From a virus, in the IMG/VR virus record IMGVR_UViG_3300028844_006872, positions 1-26,909 of that record: DNA of 26,909 bases. The stretch is one strand, 5' to 3'. A model generated the notes under the pieces. That model did not search any database and had not been told where the DNA came from. It saw nothing but the letters and a program-made list of their open reading frames with translations. Positions within the stretch are counted from its first letter, which is position 1, and each line of letters starts with the position of its first letter. Below, in pieces: positions 7,383-15,852 of this stretch. A program made the translations under genes and the position numbers.

Positions 7383-8021
7383 TTACTTTCGGATTTGAGT
7401 GGCCCTGGCGAAAGCCGGGGATACAAGTGGAACAACCTTCCCGTCATGACTACCGTCATCAACAGGAACCTCTGCCTTTCCACCTACAGGAATCTTGGTT
7501 TCGAAAGTAGTGAGGGTGGACTGGTACTGTGCGAGGAGATTGGTAGCGTCGAGATGAGATAAATCCAACGCAGTGCCTCCAAGCGCAATTTGCATCATGT
7601 GCGTTGCCTTTACAGTGACGGCCATCAGACTTTCCTGATTGGACTGCATCTGCTCGGCGGCCGCTTCGAGCCGGGCGATCTCAGCGCTTTGAGCAGCGAT
7701 GGTGTGCTGCGACTCCTGCAAACGATCCAGCATGGTGCCCATGGCGGCATCGCTAGAGGTAGCCTCGATCTGAACTCCCTCAGTCTCTGCAACTTCCGCC
7801 ATGTTCGGGTCTTGAACAACTTCGTCAGCGGCGTCGTCTGTGGAACCCTCTACAGGAGGATCGATCGCGGCAGGTGCCGGCGTATCTGTTTCTGTGGAGG
7901 CATTCGCTTCAACGACTGGGTCCGGAGTCCCATGCTCAGCGAGCGCCTGGTCTACAGGCATACCGGCTGCGATAGCGGCTTGTGCCTGTTCACTAATCGT
8001 TACTCGTTTCTTTCTGAGCAT
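7383..8021 (-). CDS. Scaffold-like capsid assembly protein
   Basis: A 212-residue acidic protein between the protease and decoration genes. It has a basic N-terminus (MLRKKRVTISEQAQAAIAAG), a long disordered Ala/Pro/Glu/Asp/Thr-rich stretch (about 30-95), a coiled-coil region (about 97-140: TMLDRLQESQHTIAAQSAEI and following), and a C-terminal segment with EVPVDDGSHDGKVVPLV. This layout is typical of phage scaffold proteins, which fill the procapsid and are then cut away. In lambda the scaffold Nu3 is the C-terminal part of the protease gene; here the two are separate genes. The start has GAGAGGAAACC upstream, overlapping the end of the protease gene. Confidence 0.65.
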   Translation of the reverse strand: MLRKKRVTISEQAQAAIAAGMPVDQALAEHGTPDPVVEANASTETDTPAPAAIDPPVEGSTDDAADEVVQDPNMAEVAETEGVQIEATSSDAAMGTMLDRLQESQHTIAAQSAEIARLEAAAEQMQSNQESLMAVTVKATHMMQIALGGTALDLSHLDATNLLAQYQSTLTTFETKIPVGGKAEVPVDDGSHDGKVVPLVSPAFARATQIRK

Positions 8022-8035
8022 CGTGGTTTCCTCTC

Positions 8036-8911
8036 TTAGGTGCTACTGTAGGCTGGATTATGACTTGAATCCAGAAGTTTAACAACATCTTGAAAACTAT
8101 TGACGCGGTCTATCAACCCAACTTCCATCGCTTCTTGTGCATAGAAGTCTTTACCGTTGGCAGAGTTCTCTCGCACGTAGTTAGTAGTAAGTCCGCGGTT
8201 GTCTGCAACGGCGTCGACAAAAAACCCGTAGGAGGTGTCGACCTTGCCCTGGATGTACTCCTTGTCTGATTCGCTCAACGGTTCGTAGGGATTCCCTATG
8301 CCCTTGTATTCTCCAGCAGTAAACACTGTAGGCTTGACACCTTCCTTCTCCATTGCCTTCGAGTATTCCTGATGCACGGCGATCACACCAATGGAACCTA
8401 TCGATGCCATCTCAGTAGCATGCACCTCACGCGCAGAGGAGCCAATCCAATAAGCAGCGCTTGCCATGGTACCGCTCGTGAAAGCTGAGACCGGCATCAC
8501 ATTAGCATCGATGTGCCGGATGACAGAACCTGTCTCTGCGACACCTGCAACGCTGCCGCCTGGGCTGTCGATGTCCAGTAGGATTTGGTCTATGCCTGGT
8601 TCCATGGCAGCGGCTGAAACTGCGTTCTGAACCTCGTCATACCCAGTCGCGCCAAACATGCGGGACATCCAGCTGGACTGGGTTATCAACGGCCCCCTGA
8701 TACTGACACTGGCTACCGACCCGTAGGTCTCTACCATGTAACCGTAACCCTGGTACTGCTCCTCCACCTCATCTTGTTCCTGATAGTACGAGCGAGCCTG
8801 AAGCTCCGCGTCAAGCGGGGCCTGGTCCATCCGCGCCTTTACCTCGAGATATTCAAGAAAACTGGTGTAATCCCCAGCCCATAAGAAGTCCAGTATTCTT
8901 TTAAAGGTCAT
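8036..8911 (-). CDS. S49-family (SppA/ClpP-like) prohead protease
   Basis: This 291-residue serine peptidase should mature the procapsid by cutting scaffold and shell proteins. Residues 68-75 (SVSIRGPL) open the fold; IDQILLDIDSPGGS (107-120) is the classic strand-turn that forms the oxyanion site; SGTMASAAYWIGSSA contains the expected nucleophile Ser151; SIGSIGVIAVHQEYS follows; and GEYKGIGNP contains the expected general base Lys203 of the SppA Ser-Lys dyad. The C-terminal region YAQEAMEVGLIDRV is the usual S49 end motif. There is no signal peptide or membrane helix, unlike cellular SppA, and it lies between portal and scaffold, as for lambda gpC. A GAGGA site precedes the ATG. The product is complete and both dyad residues are present. 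Confidence 0.93.
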   Translation of the reverse strand: MTFKRILDFLWAGDYTSFLEYLEVKARMDQAPLDAELQARSYYQEQDEVEEQYQGYGYMVETYGSVASVSIRGPLITQSSWMSRMFGATGYDEVQNAVSAAAMEPGIDQILLDIDSPGGSVAGVAETGSVIRHIDANVMPVSAFTSGTMASAAYWIGSSAREVHATEMASIGSIGVIAVHQEYSKAMEKEGVKPTVFTAGEYKGIGNPYEPLSESDKEYIQGKVDTSYGFFVDAVADNRGLTTNYVRENSANGKDFYAQEAMEVGLIDRVNSFQDVVKLLDSSHNPAYSST

Positions 8912-8921
8912 ATCAAAGTCC

Positions 8922-10358
8922 TCATTGGCTCTCGCCGCCTGCTTTGTTCGGGGTATCCGGCTGTAGCGCGGCGCCCATGGGGTCGGTATTCGGCGAAGCC
9001 TCCGCCGCGTTGGTCTTCTGGATCGAGTTGTCAGTAAACATGGTACCGCTTAATTCAGGGGCGTTCGGTTCTCGCGGGCCGGTGCCGAGCATCTCCGCCG
9101 CTTCTTCGTCGCTTATAAATCCTAGTGACAACTGCTCCAGCACCCTGGACTGCATCATAATCTTAAAGGCTTCCAGCTCAGACTCAGGCCGCAGATCGAT
9201 GTCGTCAAACTCACACCTCACATAGGAGTCAGAGCCGTACAGCCGGACAGCAAGCGTCATCGCCCTGCTCAGGAATTGCTCAACAGGTCGCTGGCATGCC
9301 CGGGCAATCTTCAGGTAGATCAGAGACTCCGTGTTCGACAGGCTCTGGCTACCGGCCAACCGCATGCCGAGGATAGACGGGTGCGACTTCAGGCTGGTAG
9401 CGACCATGCCGGAGATGGCATTGAGCAGATCCTTGTAGTCCTGCTTCTCCCCTTCAGCGGATACGCTATCCATCTCAGCCAGGTCAAAGGTGATCAGCGC
9501 ATCCTCAGGCTCAAGGGCGTTGATGACGTCGACGATGTCCTGACGGGTCTGCTCCATAAAAGAGCGCAGCTTGACGGGGTCGCTCTGTACTTCCGGGGGA
9601 GCGGCCGCCCGTACCTTCTCTGATGCGAGCGTGACCAATATTCTGGAGTGACCCGCCCGGCGCAGGGCTCGGCGCATGTCCTCGATGAACTCCGCATACA
9701 TAAAGCTGGTGGTGAGGCACCCTTCCAGCATCGAGGTTGCGTAGGCCTTGTCCGCGTCCTTATGAGACTCCGCCACCCAGAAGGTGGGGATGTTCAATTC
9801 GATGTCACCTGTGCTGGAGCTCTGCACCGGGTATTTACCGGTAGCCTTCTTCTTCCATTCCAGCCCCTCGTAGGCAACGAGATTAATCTTCGAGGGCAGC
9901 CGCACCTTATCCAGCACCAGCTCCCCTGCGATGGCACCGGTCAATATGACCTCGCGCAGCCCGGTCTCGGCAACCATGTCCAAAGTGTTCCTGTCGGCAT
10001 AGCCCTCTGAATAATCATAGAGGGTGTTCATCGACGCGGCGACAGAGCGGACAAGGTTGGTTGCGTCAGGGTCAAACTCGTGGGAGCCGCTGCGATAAGC
10101 CTTCAGCGTGAAACCGCTGTTGGCCGCCTGTACCAGCGCGAACACCGCGGCGGAAACAATGCCGTCGTCTCTTGCCAGTAACCGTATGGCGGCCGTCTTC
10201 CTGCCACTATCGCGTAGCTGCCTGACGGTGGGAAATGAAAGGTTCTCATTGGGGCGGGGTATCTTCTCACCGGACCCGGTACCTGATCCTGGCGTCGCTG
10301 CCTTGGCCTTGGTTGCCAGGGAGCGTGGCAGAACTACCTGTGTATTCAGATCTGCCAT
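8922..10358 (-). CDS. Portal protein
   Basis: A 478-residue protein directly after the large terminase and before the prohead protease, the standard place of the portal, which forms the 12-subunit DNA gate at one capsid vertex. It starts MADLNTQVVLPRSLATKAKA. The N-terminal half has RLLARDDGIVSAAVFALVQA and GLREVILTGAIAGELVLDKV, which fit the portal wing domain. The part DYKDLLNAISGMVATSLKSH followed by LGMRLAGSQSLSNTESLIYL matches the stem/clip region of portal families, and the C-terminal tail is polar (TNAAEASPNTDPMGAALQ). AGGTGATTCGACT precedes the start codon. No catalytic residues are expected. Assignment to the general portal family is secure; the exact subfamily is not. Confidence 0.88.
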   Translation of the reverse strand: MADLNTQVVLPRSLATKAKAATPGSGTGSGEKIPRPNENLSFPTVRQLRDSGRKTAAIRLLARDDGIVSAAVFALVQAANSGFTLKAYRSGSHEFDPDATNLVRSVAASMNTLYDYSEGYADRNTLDMVAETGLREVILTGAIAGELVLDKVRLPSKINLVAYEGLEWKKKATGKYPVQSSSTGDIELNIPTFWVAESHKDADKAYATSMLEGCLTTSFMYAEFIEDMRRALRRAGHSRILVTLASEKVRAAAPPEVQSDPVKLRSFMEQTRQDIVDVINALEPEDALITFDLAEMDSVSAEGEKQDYKDLLNAISGMVATSLKSHPSILGMRLAGSQSLSNTESLIYLKIARACQRPVEQFLSRAMTLAVRLYGSDSYVRCEFDDIDLRPESELEAFKIMMQSRVLEQLSLGFISDEEAAEMLGTGPREPNAPELSGTMFTDNSIQKTNAAEASPNTDPMGAALQPDTPNKAGGESQ

Positions 10359-10365
10359 AGTCGAA

Positions 10366-12111
10366 TCACCTCAATATACCTGCTCGGACTGCGTTCTTTT
10401 CGTCAACATTTATTCCGCCAAACCGGGCAGAGACGAAAGTAGGTGGGGCGATAGGCCCCGCGTTGTGTGACAAGTACACCCCTAATTGTATAGCGATCAT
10501 CAGATAATTCAAAGCATTGGCATAATGGTCTGGTCCAGTTCCCACCCAGGCCGACACGGTGTCACCGGTCGCATTATTGTGAGACACGCGTTTCATAGCC
10601 ATCAGGTGAGCCTTGATGGTGCCGGACTCCGGCATGCGGGCAAACCTCACATCGCCTTTATTTACAGCCTTTGAGCAGTCGTCGAACGTGCCCACCTTGT
10701 TGGCCGTGACGATCTGCTCAGCGTCTTTCACGTCCATGTTAGACAAGTTCTTCTTCGATGAGCGCACATAGTAGCACCCCCACGCCTGGTCTACGTAGGC
10801 CTTGGATATGATCTGCGTCACAGAAGTGAAGTCAGGGCCGGCATCGATCACGAGGCGGTTGACCCCGTACCACTTCAGTAACTCCAGCGCCCTATTCACC
10901 AAGTGGTTATCATCATTCTGCACGATTCGCTCGGCATGGATGATGTCTACCCGCTTATTGTCCAGCGGCTTTCCTATCAGCATCCAGCTGGTCTTACCGA
11001 TGTCGAGGCCGGCCACGCACCCGTTTGCAGCGTGCATAGCGGGTGGTACGTGGCTAATGCAGGTGTTGCCCTCGATGGCCGACTCCAGAAAGGAGTTGTC
11101 GGCATCCTCGTAGGGCATGCCCATTTCGAAGTTAACCCAGTCCGCCTTTCGCTCGTACTGTTTGATGGCCCTGATAGTTTTCGGTAACGGATTGATAAAG
11201 GGGACGTCAAAGGGCATCACCTGATAACCGCCGATATCGGCCCCGGGCAAAGCGTGCACCCACTCACGGTTGTCTGTGTCGCCCAGCATCTCAGGCGTTA
11301 ATTCATTGCCGCAGGCGGGGCACTTCAACCAGGCCCCGTCGATGTCATAGCGAGGGTCATTCAGGGAATCCTTTGTCAGTTCAATTAGCTTGTCGTCAAA
11401 CCCGGGTACCACAACATCGTCAAGGAACGTGGGCATGGCGTGCTCATTGCACGTCCCGCACCGAACCGCGTACCTGCCCTGGGTGGACTCATCAAATTCC
11501 GCGCTGATTCCAAAGTTGTCCACCGTCGGGGTTGAGAAGTCGCGTATCCACCCGCCGTCCTGCGCGTGACCGAGGCGACTAAAGAACATGCTCAAGAGGG
11601 ACTGGTTACTGAAGTCAACCTCGTCTCGTATCAACATGTCGGCAGGAATCGAGATGGGTGACGACTGCCCCGACGTGCCGACGATGTACAGGAACGAGGT
11701 GCCAAACTGTTTCAGCTCGCTGCTGTTCGCCCCGGTTGGCACCAGGTCACTCAGTGTCGGTGACGCCTCAACAACGGGGTCGATCCTGGACTTGGCGAAT
11801 TTACCCGCATACTTGGCAGTCGGCAGGGTGTAGATAGCGGTGCTGCCCGGGAAGATGGACAGCATTGCCAGCGAGATCCTGACCGACAGCTCTGACAGGC
11901 CCACCTGGGAACATTTCCGGATCAGTACGTGGTGCCGGGTCTCATTGGCGATGTCGATCTGCATCTCGTGGTCTTTAAACGTCCACGCCTTCTTATTGTT
12001 CTTGGGGTGCCTGGTGTGCTCGCATAGCCACTCCGCCATGCGTGACAGGTCACGGGTCCTTCCGGACGCCACCCGGATGCGTTCAAGAAAGGTGCTTGCT
12101 TGCGAAATCAT
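10366..12111 (-). CDS. Large terminase subunit, GpA family
   Basis: This 581-residue motor/nuclease packages DNA through the portal. Visible elements are a deviant Walker A at residues 66-75 (RKCSQVGLSE, in the position of lambda gpA's own deviant loop), the Walker B with catalytic pair at 158-166 (DMLIRDEVD, Asp163-Glu164), the coupling motif FSTPTVDNFG (192-201), a zinc-finger-like set Cys218/Cys221 and Cys264/Cys267, and the RNase H-like nuclease acids Asp370 (AGLDIGK), Asp423 (VIDAGPD) and Asp528 (GTGPDHY). Length is near the shorter GpA members. The start overlaps the upstream gene's stop (ATGA), so the two are coupled. No small subunit gene is adjacent; the candidate lies about 14 kb upstream. 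Confidence 0.95.
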   Translation of the reverse strand: MISQASTFLERIRVASGRTRDLSRMAEWLCEHTRHPKNNKKAWTFKDHEMQIDIANETRHHVLIRKCSQVGLSELSVRISLAMLSIFPGSTAIYTLPTAKYAGKFAKSRIDPVVEASPTLSDLVPTGANSSELKQFGTSFLYIVGTSGQSSPISIPADMLIRDEVDFSNQSLLSMFFSRLGHAQDGGWIRDFSTPTVDNFGISAEFDESTQGRYAVRCGTCNEHAMPTFLDDVVVPGFDDKLIELTKDSLNDPRYDIDGAWLKCPACGNELTPEMLGDTDNREWVHALPGADIGGYQVMPFDVPFINPLPKTIRAIKQYERKADWVNFEMGMPYEDADNSFLESAIEGNTCISHVPPAMHAANGCVAGLDIGKTSWMLIGKPLDNKRVDIIHAERIVQNDDNHLVNRALELLKWYGVNRLVIDAGPDFTSVTQIISKAYVDQAWGCYYVRSSKKNLSNMDVKDAEQIVTANKVGTFDDCSKAVNKGDVRFARMPESGTIKAHLMAMKRVSHNNATGDTVSAWVGTGPDHYANALNYLMIAIQLGVYLSHNAGPIAPPTFVSARFGGINVDEKNAVRAGILR

Positions 12112-12446
12112 TTTACGCGCAGATCCAGAACCGGCCCAAACGACAGGCCCCCGGTGTAAGCCGGGAGGTAAATAATAAGCGCGGCGTTGTGCCGCCCCTT
12201 CGCTATGCCCGCTGCCCCCAGCTTCAGGATCAGCTTGGTCGCATCCGTCAGGTCAAAATAGGCCGCATTTATGTCGGAGTCCAGCGTCATGTACGGGTCG
12301 GGAGACAAAAGAGTGTCACCGCTGCCCAGCTGAACAACAGCGCGGGTGATGACGGTATGGTCTGGCAGCACTGTGTTATCTACAGCAAGCTGTAGGCCTA
12401 CCTCGTTATCAGCTCCCTCGTACACGACTTCAGTTGTTTGAGCCAT
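12108..12446 (-). CDS. Small beta-rich phage protein overlapping the terminase
   Basis: A 112-residue protein, MAQTTEVVYEGADNEVGLQL, with regular beta-type segments (TRAVVQLGSGDTLL, AAYFDLTDATKLILKLG, HNAALIIYLPAYTGGL) ending FGPVLDLRVK. It resembles the small Ig-like or jelly-roll proteins that phages often encode beside tail-fibre genes, but I cannot name a family. Its stop overlaps the large terminase start by four bases, and GGAGAATAAAT forms its ribosome site. A virion surface or fibre-associated role is inferred from the block of beta-rich proteins it belongs to; a packaging role is possible from the coupling. Confidence 0.5.
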   Translation of the reverse strand: MAQTTEVVYEGADNEVGLQLAVDNTVLPDHTVITRAVVQLGSGDTLLSPDPYMTLDSDINAAYFDLTDATKLILKLGAAGIAKGRHNAALIIYLPAYTGGLSFGPVLDLRVK

Positions 12447-12461
12447 ATTTATTCTCCGGTG

Positions 12462-13598
12462 TTACTTCAGCCCAAGATACTTGGGCGTTGTTAGCAGGCT
12501 GCCTTCCTTCGCCAGGACGGGCGCGTTTATCGTCTCGTTAATGATGGTGACGCCATTCCACGTACCTGTAAAGATATGGTCGCCAGCCTCATCAATCAGT
12601 TTCCCGTCCCCCCGAACTACTATTTCCCCCGCTGTTACCGTGCTCGCCAGAATTACCTGACCCGCGCCCAGGTCTATGCTCACCGCTGCGACCCCGCTCT
12701 TGTTCGTCAGCTTTAAACCGCCGTTGTAGTTCCTTACCGCGAGCGGTGGGCCGTTGCCCCCGCAGTCTATTGTGGGGGTGCTCGTCCCCGGAACGCCGCT
12801 GTAGCAGTCGAGGAAGTGGGCCGGTTGAGTTCCGCCCAACGTAACTGTATCTTCTAACACGCATGATTCAATAAACCCCCAGATGTACTCTAGCTCTGTC
12901 AACCTGCAATCCTTCAGTACACAATCTCCGTCCAGGATTCCGGTAACGCTTGCCTCGTAAAATTCGCACTTGAGTACGTTGGAGGCATCGCTGATATTGA
13001 GCAGGGATTTAGTCTTGCTCTCCCCGATAAACGTCATGCCGTTATAGTCGCCACCGCTGTCTATAACAGCATCGCCTGTTACGTAGATAACACTGAACCC
13101 CTGCAACCTGGCAATAAACATACCGTCCGCCAGGTTACTGACAGGCTGTCGAGGAGTGCCGGTAGGGTAAATGGTACCGGCAGTCCCGTTAACTACATCC
13201 AACGTTACGCCGCCATTGAAACTGGCGTACTGAATCTCACGGGTCTGAATCAAACCTGCGGAGTTACTGGGGCGTATAGACACCTGGTTGATGTTGGTTA
13301 CATCAGCAATGTTGTTGTTCGATCCTGCGAGGTTTACGGCATACTGCCCATCTTCAAATGTAATAGTATAGCCGTTGATTATTTCAATAATCCGGGCGTA
13401 CTCAATGCCGCCCAGCAGTACCGTACTGTTGTGGGAGTGCGTGTCAGGATTAACCATCCCCTCGGGGCTATCCTCGAGGTTCTTTAGCTGCAGACGGAAC
13501 CAATCGGTGTTCATCTCATAGAGGCTGCCGCCTATGAATGTGATATCGGCCTGCGGGATCGTTATGACCCTGGTGCCCCAGTCGATGCTAATCCCCAT
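12462..13598 (-). CDS. Beta-helix-like phage structural protein
   Basis: This 378-residue protein begins MGISIDWGTRVITIPQADIT. I prefer the ATG at 13598 to the GTG at 13625 because the MGISIDW start matches a widespread phage protein opening and overlaps the stop of the upstream gene by only 11 bases. The N-terminal 115 residues (LYEMNTDWFRLQLKNLEDSP, YARIIEIINGYTITFEDGQY, NNIADVTNINQVSIRPSNS) form a recognisable conserved module found ahead of variable tails. Residues about 160-378 are short strands with Gly/Asn/Asp turns and repeated cysteines, as in right-handed beta-helix fibres. A role as a tail fibre or virion appendage is inferred. No catalytic motif is seen. Confidence 0.6.
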   Translation of the reverse strand: MGISIDWGTRVITIPQADITFIGGSLYEMNTDWFRLQLKNLEDSPEGMVNPDTHSHNSTVLLGGIEYARIIEIINGYTITFEDGQYAVNLAGSNNNIADVTNINQVSIRPSNSAGLIQTREIQYASFNGGVTLDVVNGTAGTIYPTGTPRQPVSNLADGMFIARLQGFSVIYVTGDAVIDSGGDYNGMTFIGESKTKSLLNISDASNVLKCEFYEASVTGILDGDCVLKDCRLTELEYIWGFIESCVLEDTVTLGGTQPAHFLDCYSGVPGTSTPTIDCGGNGPPLAVRNYNGGLKLTNKSGVAAVSIDLGAGQVILASTVTAGEIVVRGDGKLIDEAGDHIFTGTWNGVTIINETINAPVLAKEGSLLTTPKYLGLK

Positions 13599-13794
13599 CT
13601 TTGTATACCGTAGAGCCCATGCCACGCCCGTTCAAATGGGCGGCCATCTGCTTGGTGTTGGCGATCTCCGCACGCAGCGTAGCTACATTTCCTTCCAGCA
13701 GGCTGATCCGGGACTGCAGTTCACTTATAACCTTGCCCTGCTCATTGAGAACATTCTGTATGACCTGAAAATTCTTTTTAGCTGCGTCGTTCAT
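13588..13794 (-). CDS. Coiled-coil microprotein
   Basis: A 68-residue protein starting MNDAAKKNFQVIQNVLNEQG. Residues about 10-52 show a heptad-like pattern (VISELQSRISLLEGNVATLR) and the C-terminus ends HLNGRGMGSTVYKDGD. Two bases separate the upstream stop codon from its ATG, and its end overlaps the next gene by 11 bases, so it is translated in a coupled chain. Short coiled-coil proteins of this kind recur beside fibre and appendage genes in phages, and a trimerisation or assembly-adaptor role is reasonable but unproven. Confidence 0.6.
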   Translation of the reverse strand: MNDAAKKNFQVIQNVLNEQGKVISELQSRISLLEGNVATLRAEIANTKQMAAHLNGRGMGSTVYKDGD

Positions 13795-13796
13795 GG

Positions 13797-15530
13797 CTAC
13801 TCATCCGGTATCAATAAAACGGTTATATCCGTGTCCTGGGTGTTGCTATAGGTACCTGACACAGGAGAGGACTTGTAGTACTTACTGTACGCCTTCGTGG
13901 CCGGGGTTGCAGCCCGTACCTTGCCGGCCAGTGTCTGCGCAGAGCCAAGCGATCTCGTGTCGCTGACCTGCCCGCTGACGTTGGTCTCTACCTTGTTAAT
14001 GTAGGTAGCGGTCTCCCCGGCGTTGGTAACATAAACCATCGCGCCCTCGATCACAGAACCGGTATCGATGTCCTTTACTGTGATTGTCAGGGTGACTTCA
14101 TTGGCCGTAATCTCCAGGGTACCCGTCCCCGTATTGTACACAGTGGGGATCGTCGCGCCTGATGCGACTGAAATCTTCAGTGCGTTGCCAGAGGTTACGT
14201 TAACCTTGATAGCGGCGTTGGCATCTCCCTGGGTACCCGCCGTAGCGGCCTGCGTGCTGCCCTCCCACTCGCTCTGGTTGGTGACACCGTTATCCAGGAT
14301 GTTGTACCAGTTGACCGTGCCGGTCGTGGCATAGGTTCCCATATCCACAGCGTGGCCGGGGGTGGTGGTGCCGTCACCAACAAAGGTGTTCGGGGAATTT
14401 GAGCCAAGGCTACCAAGGGTGGTCGGGGTGGACACTACGGCAGCTGTTGTGGAGATCGTGTCGTCGAATATACACCCGTCCATGATCGCCCCGCCCTGGG
14501 TGATCGTGTTACAGCGCCGGAAGGTGGTCGTCCCGATCGTGTTCGCATTCGTGCCGCCGTTGAATATGAGCGTATCCATGTCGGTAAACGAGCAGCCGTT
14601 AAAGGTAACGGTTGCGTTGTCTACGACCTCGAACTTACCAGAACTGGCGGTGGCCGCCACGGTATTGCCCACCCCTGGGCTGGTGATAATGACGTTGTCC
14701 CACTCCACGTTAGAGCTGGAGTGGTGGATCTCGATCTTGTTGAAATTGGCCGTTACGTTTGGCGTGTTAGCCACGTTAATGGATACGTTGCCATCCCTGA
14801 AATCCACGGAGGTGGCGGCAACGCCAAGCGACATCAGCCCCTGCCAGCGGTAGGCACCGCCGATATTCTGGAACAGGCCATAGCGGGCATTGGTGGAGGT
14901 GTCAAAAGACTCCAGGCCCGCAAAGGTGCCGTAGGAGCCTGCCTGCCCGTCAGTCACCTCGAGCGTGCACCGGCCTACGCGAATAGCGTTCACGGCGGAA
15001 GGGTAGCCACGGGCCTGGGCGGTGGCGTTGGTGGCGATGCCAAAAACATCGTAGGGGGCAGCGCCGGGCGAGCCAACCGTGTCGTCCGCTGACCCAATGG
15101 CCGGGTTAAGGGCGTAGCAGTACCAGCCACCGAGGGGGTTAGGCTCAAAGTCAGACCCACCGCAATCCCAGGCAAGGAAGTCTCCAAGGCTGGCGCCCAC
15201 GAGTACCTTCAACCCGCCGTTGGCGTAGGTGGACAGCGAGGCAGGAGATGCCCAGAAATACCAGATGAGGACAGCGCCATCCGTATCCACGGCATGGGTG
15301 GTCCCCCCGTCGTCGTACATGATGGTGCCCTGTCCGGTCTTGGTGAACTGGGCAGAGATACAGTTCGTATAATTTATATAGAAGTTCGTCTCGTCGCCCG
15401 GGGCGCCGGCGTCATCCCATGCGGCATTGGAGGACTCATCCCACGTGCCGCCATCGGTGCCCGTGTTACCAACAGCAATCTCCCCGCTGTTAGTGGACGT
15501 CAGGTCAGAGTCATACGCCGCGACGGCCAT
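13797..15530 (-). CDS. Long beta-rich appendage protein with C-terminal Ig-like domain
   Basis: A 577-residue protein, very rich in Gly, Thr, Ser, Asn and Asp and poor in Lys, starting MAVAAYDSDLTSTNSGEIAV. The N-terminal third has Trp/Tyr-rich segments (AVLIWYFWASP, NPLGGWYCYALNP) like a lectin-type sandwich. Residues about 230-400 (INVANTPNVTANFNKIEIHH, VTFNGCSFTDMDTLIFNGG) are beta-helix-like, with asparagine/cysteine ladders. The last 85 residues, starting LTITVKDIDTGSVIEGAMVY, look like a carboxypeptidase-regulatory or Ig-like domain and end DITVLLIPDE. GAGGTGACAA precedes the ATG; the start overlaps the upstream cysteine-cluster gene by 20 bases. Likely a virion surface or fibre protein; no enzyme site is seen. 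Confidence 0.6.
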   Translation of the reverse strand: MAVAAYDSDLTSTNSGEIAVGNTGTDGGTWDESSNAAWDDAGAPGDETNFYINYTNCISAQFTKTGQGTIMYDDGGTTHAVDTDGAVLIWYFWASPASLSTYANGGLKVLVGASLGDFLAWDCGGSDFEPNPLGGWYCYALNPAIGSADDTVGSPGAAPYDVFGIATNATAQARGYPSAVNAIRVGRCTLEVTDGQAGSYGTFAGLESFDTSTNARYGLFQNIGGAYRWQGLMSLGVAATSVDFRDGNVSINVANTPNVTANFNKIEIHHSSSNVEWDNVIITSPGVGNTVAATASSGKFEVVDNATVTFNGCSFTDMDTLIFNGGTNANTIGTTTFRRCNTITQGGAIMDGCIFDDTISTTAAVVSTPTTLGSLGSNSPNTFVGDGTTTPGHAVDMGTYATTGTVNWYNILDNGVTNQSEWEGSTQAATAGTQGDANAAIKVNVTSGNALKISVASGATIPTVYNTGTGTLEITANEVTLTITVKDIDTGSVIEGAMVYVTNAGETATYINKVETNVSGQVSDTRSLGSAQTLAGKVRAATPATKAYSKYYKSSPVSGTYSNTQDTDITVLLIPDE

Positions 15531-15852
15531 TTGTCACCTCTACTGTAGCGCCGGCTTTCTCAAAGGCATGGATCTGCCCCTCCAGGTGGGGGTACTCAGT
15601 CCTGCCCTCGTCCAGCGTGCCGTACATGGTGTCCCCCGTCCGCTCCCACACTACGCCGCACCGGTCAGGCCGCAGCGCCGGGTTGCCCCCGGCCTGGTAA
15701 AAAGCGCACTCAAACGCCCGGCACGAAGCCGGGCGGTTCTCGTAGTTCAGGCAGCCGTCAGGTCCCTGGTACTTGCACGCCACGCCTGCGGGCTTGTGCA
15801 GTTCTGGAACCACACAAACCTTACAGCATAGCGTGCAGCTGCCGCATCCCAT
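15511..15852 (-). CDS. YkgJ-type cysteine-cluster (CxxCxxCC) metal-binding protein
   Basis: This 113-residue protein has the pattern C3-x2-C6-x2-C9-C10-x2-C13 at its start (MGCGSCTLCCKVC), then KPAGVACKY (Cys26), DGCLNYENRP (Cys34), SCRAFEC (Cys44, Cys49) and Cys65. This is the zinc/iron-chelating YkgJ layout, in which the cysteines form a metal cluster; the biochemical role of the family is poorly known. It starts directly after the upstream stop codon with no spacer and overlaps the next gene by 20 bases, so it is firmly inside the appendage operon. Its presence between two virion-type genes is unusual. It could modify, metal-load or chaperone a neighbouring surface protein, but that is a guess from context. 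Confidence 0.85.
   Translation of the reverse strand: MGCGSCTLCCKVCVVPELHKPAGVACKYQGPDGCLNYENRPASCRAFECAFYQAGGNPALRPDRCGVVWERTGDTMYGTLDEGRTEYPHLEGQIHAFEKAGATVEVTNGRRGV

Noticed and set aside
12592-12864. A 90-codon minus-strand frame inside the beta-helix gene
   Set aside because: Arg/Gly-rich composition typical of an out-of-frame reading of a real gene; no ribosome site.
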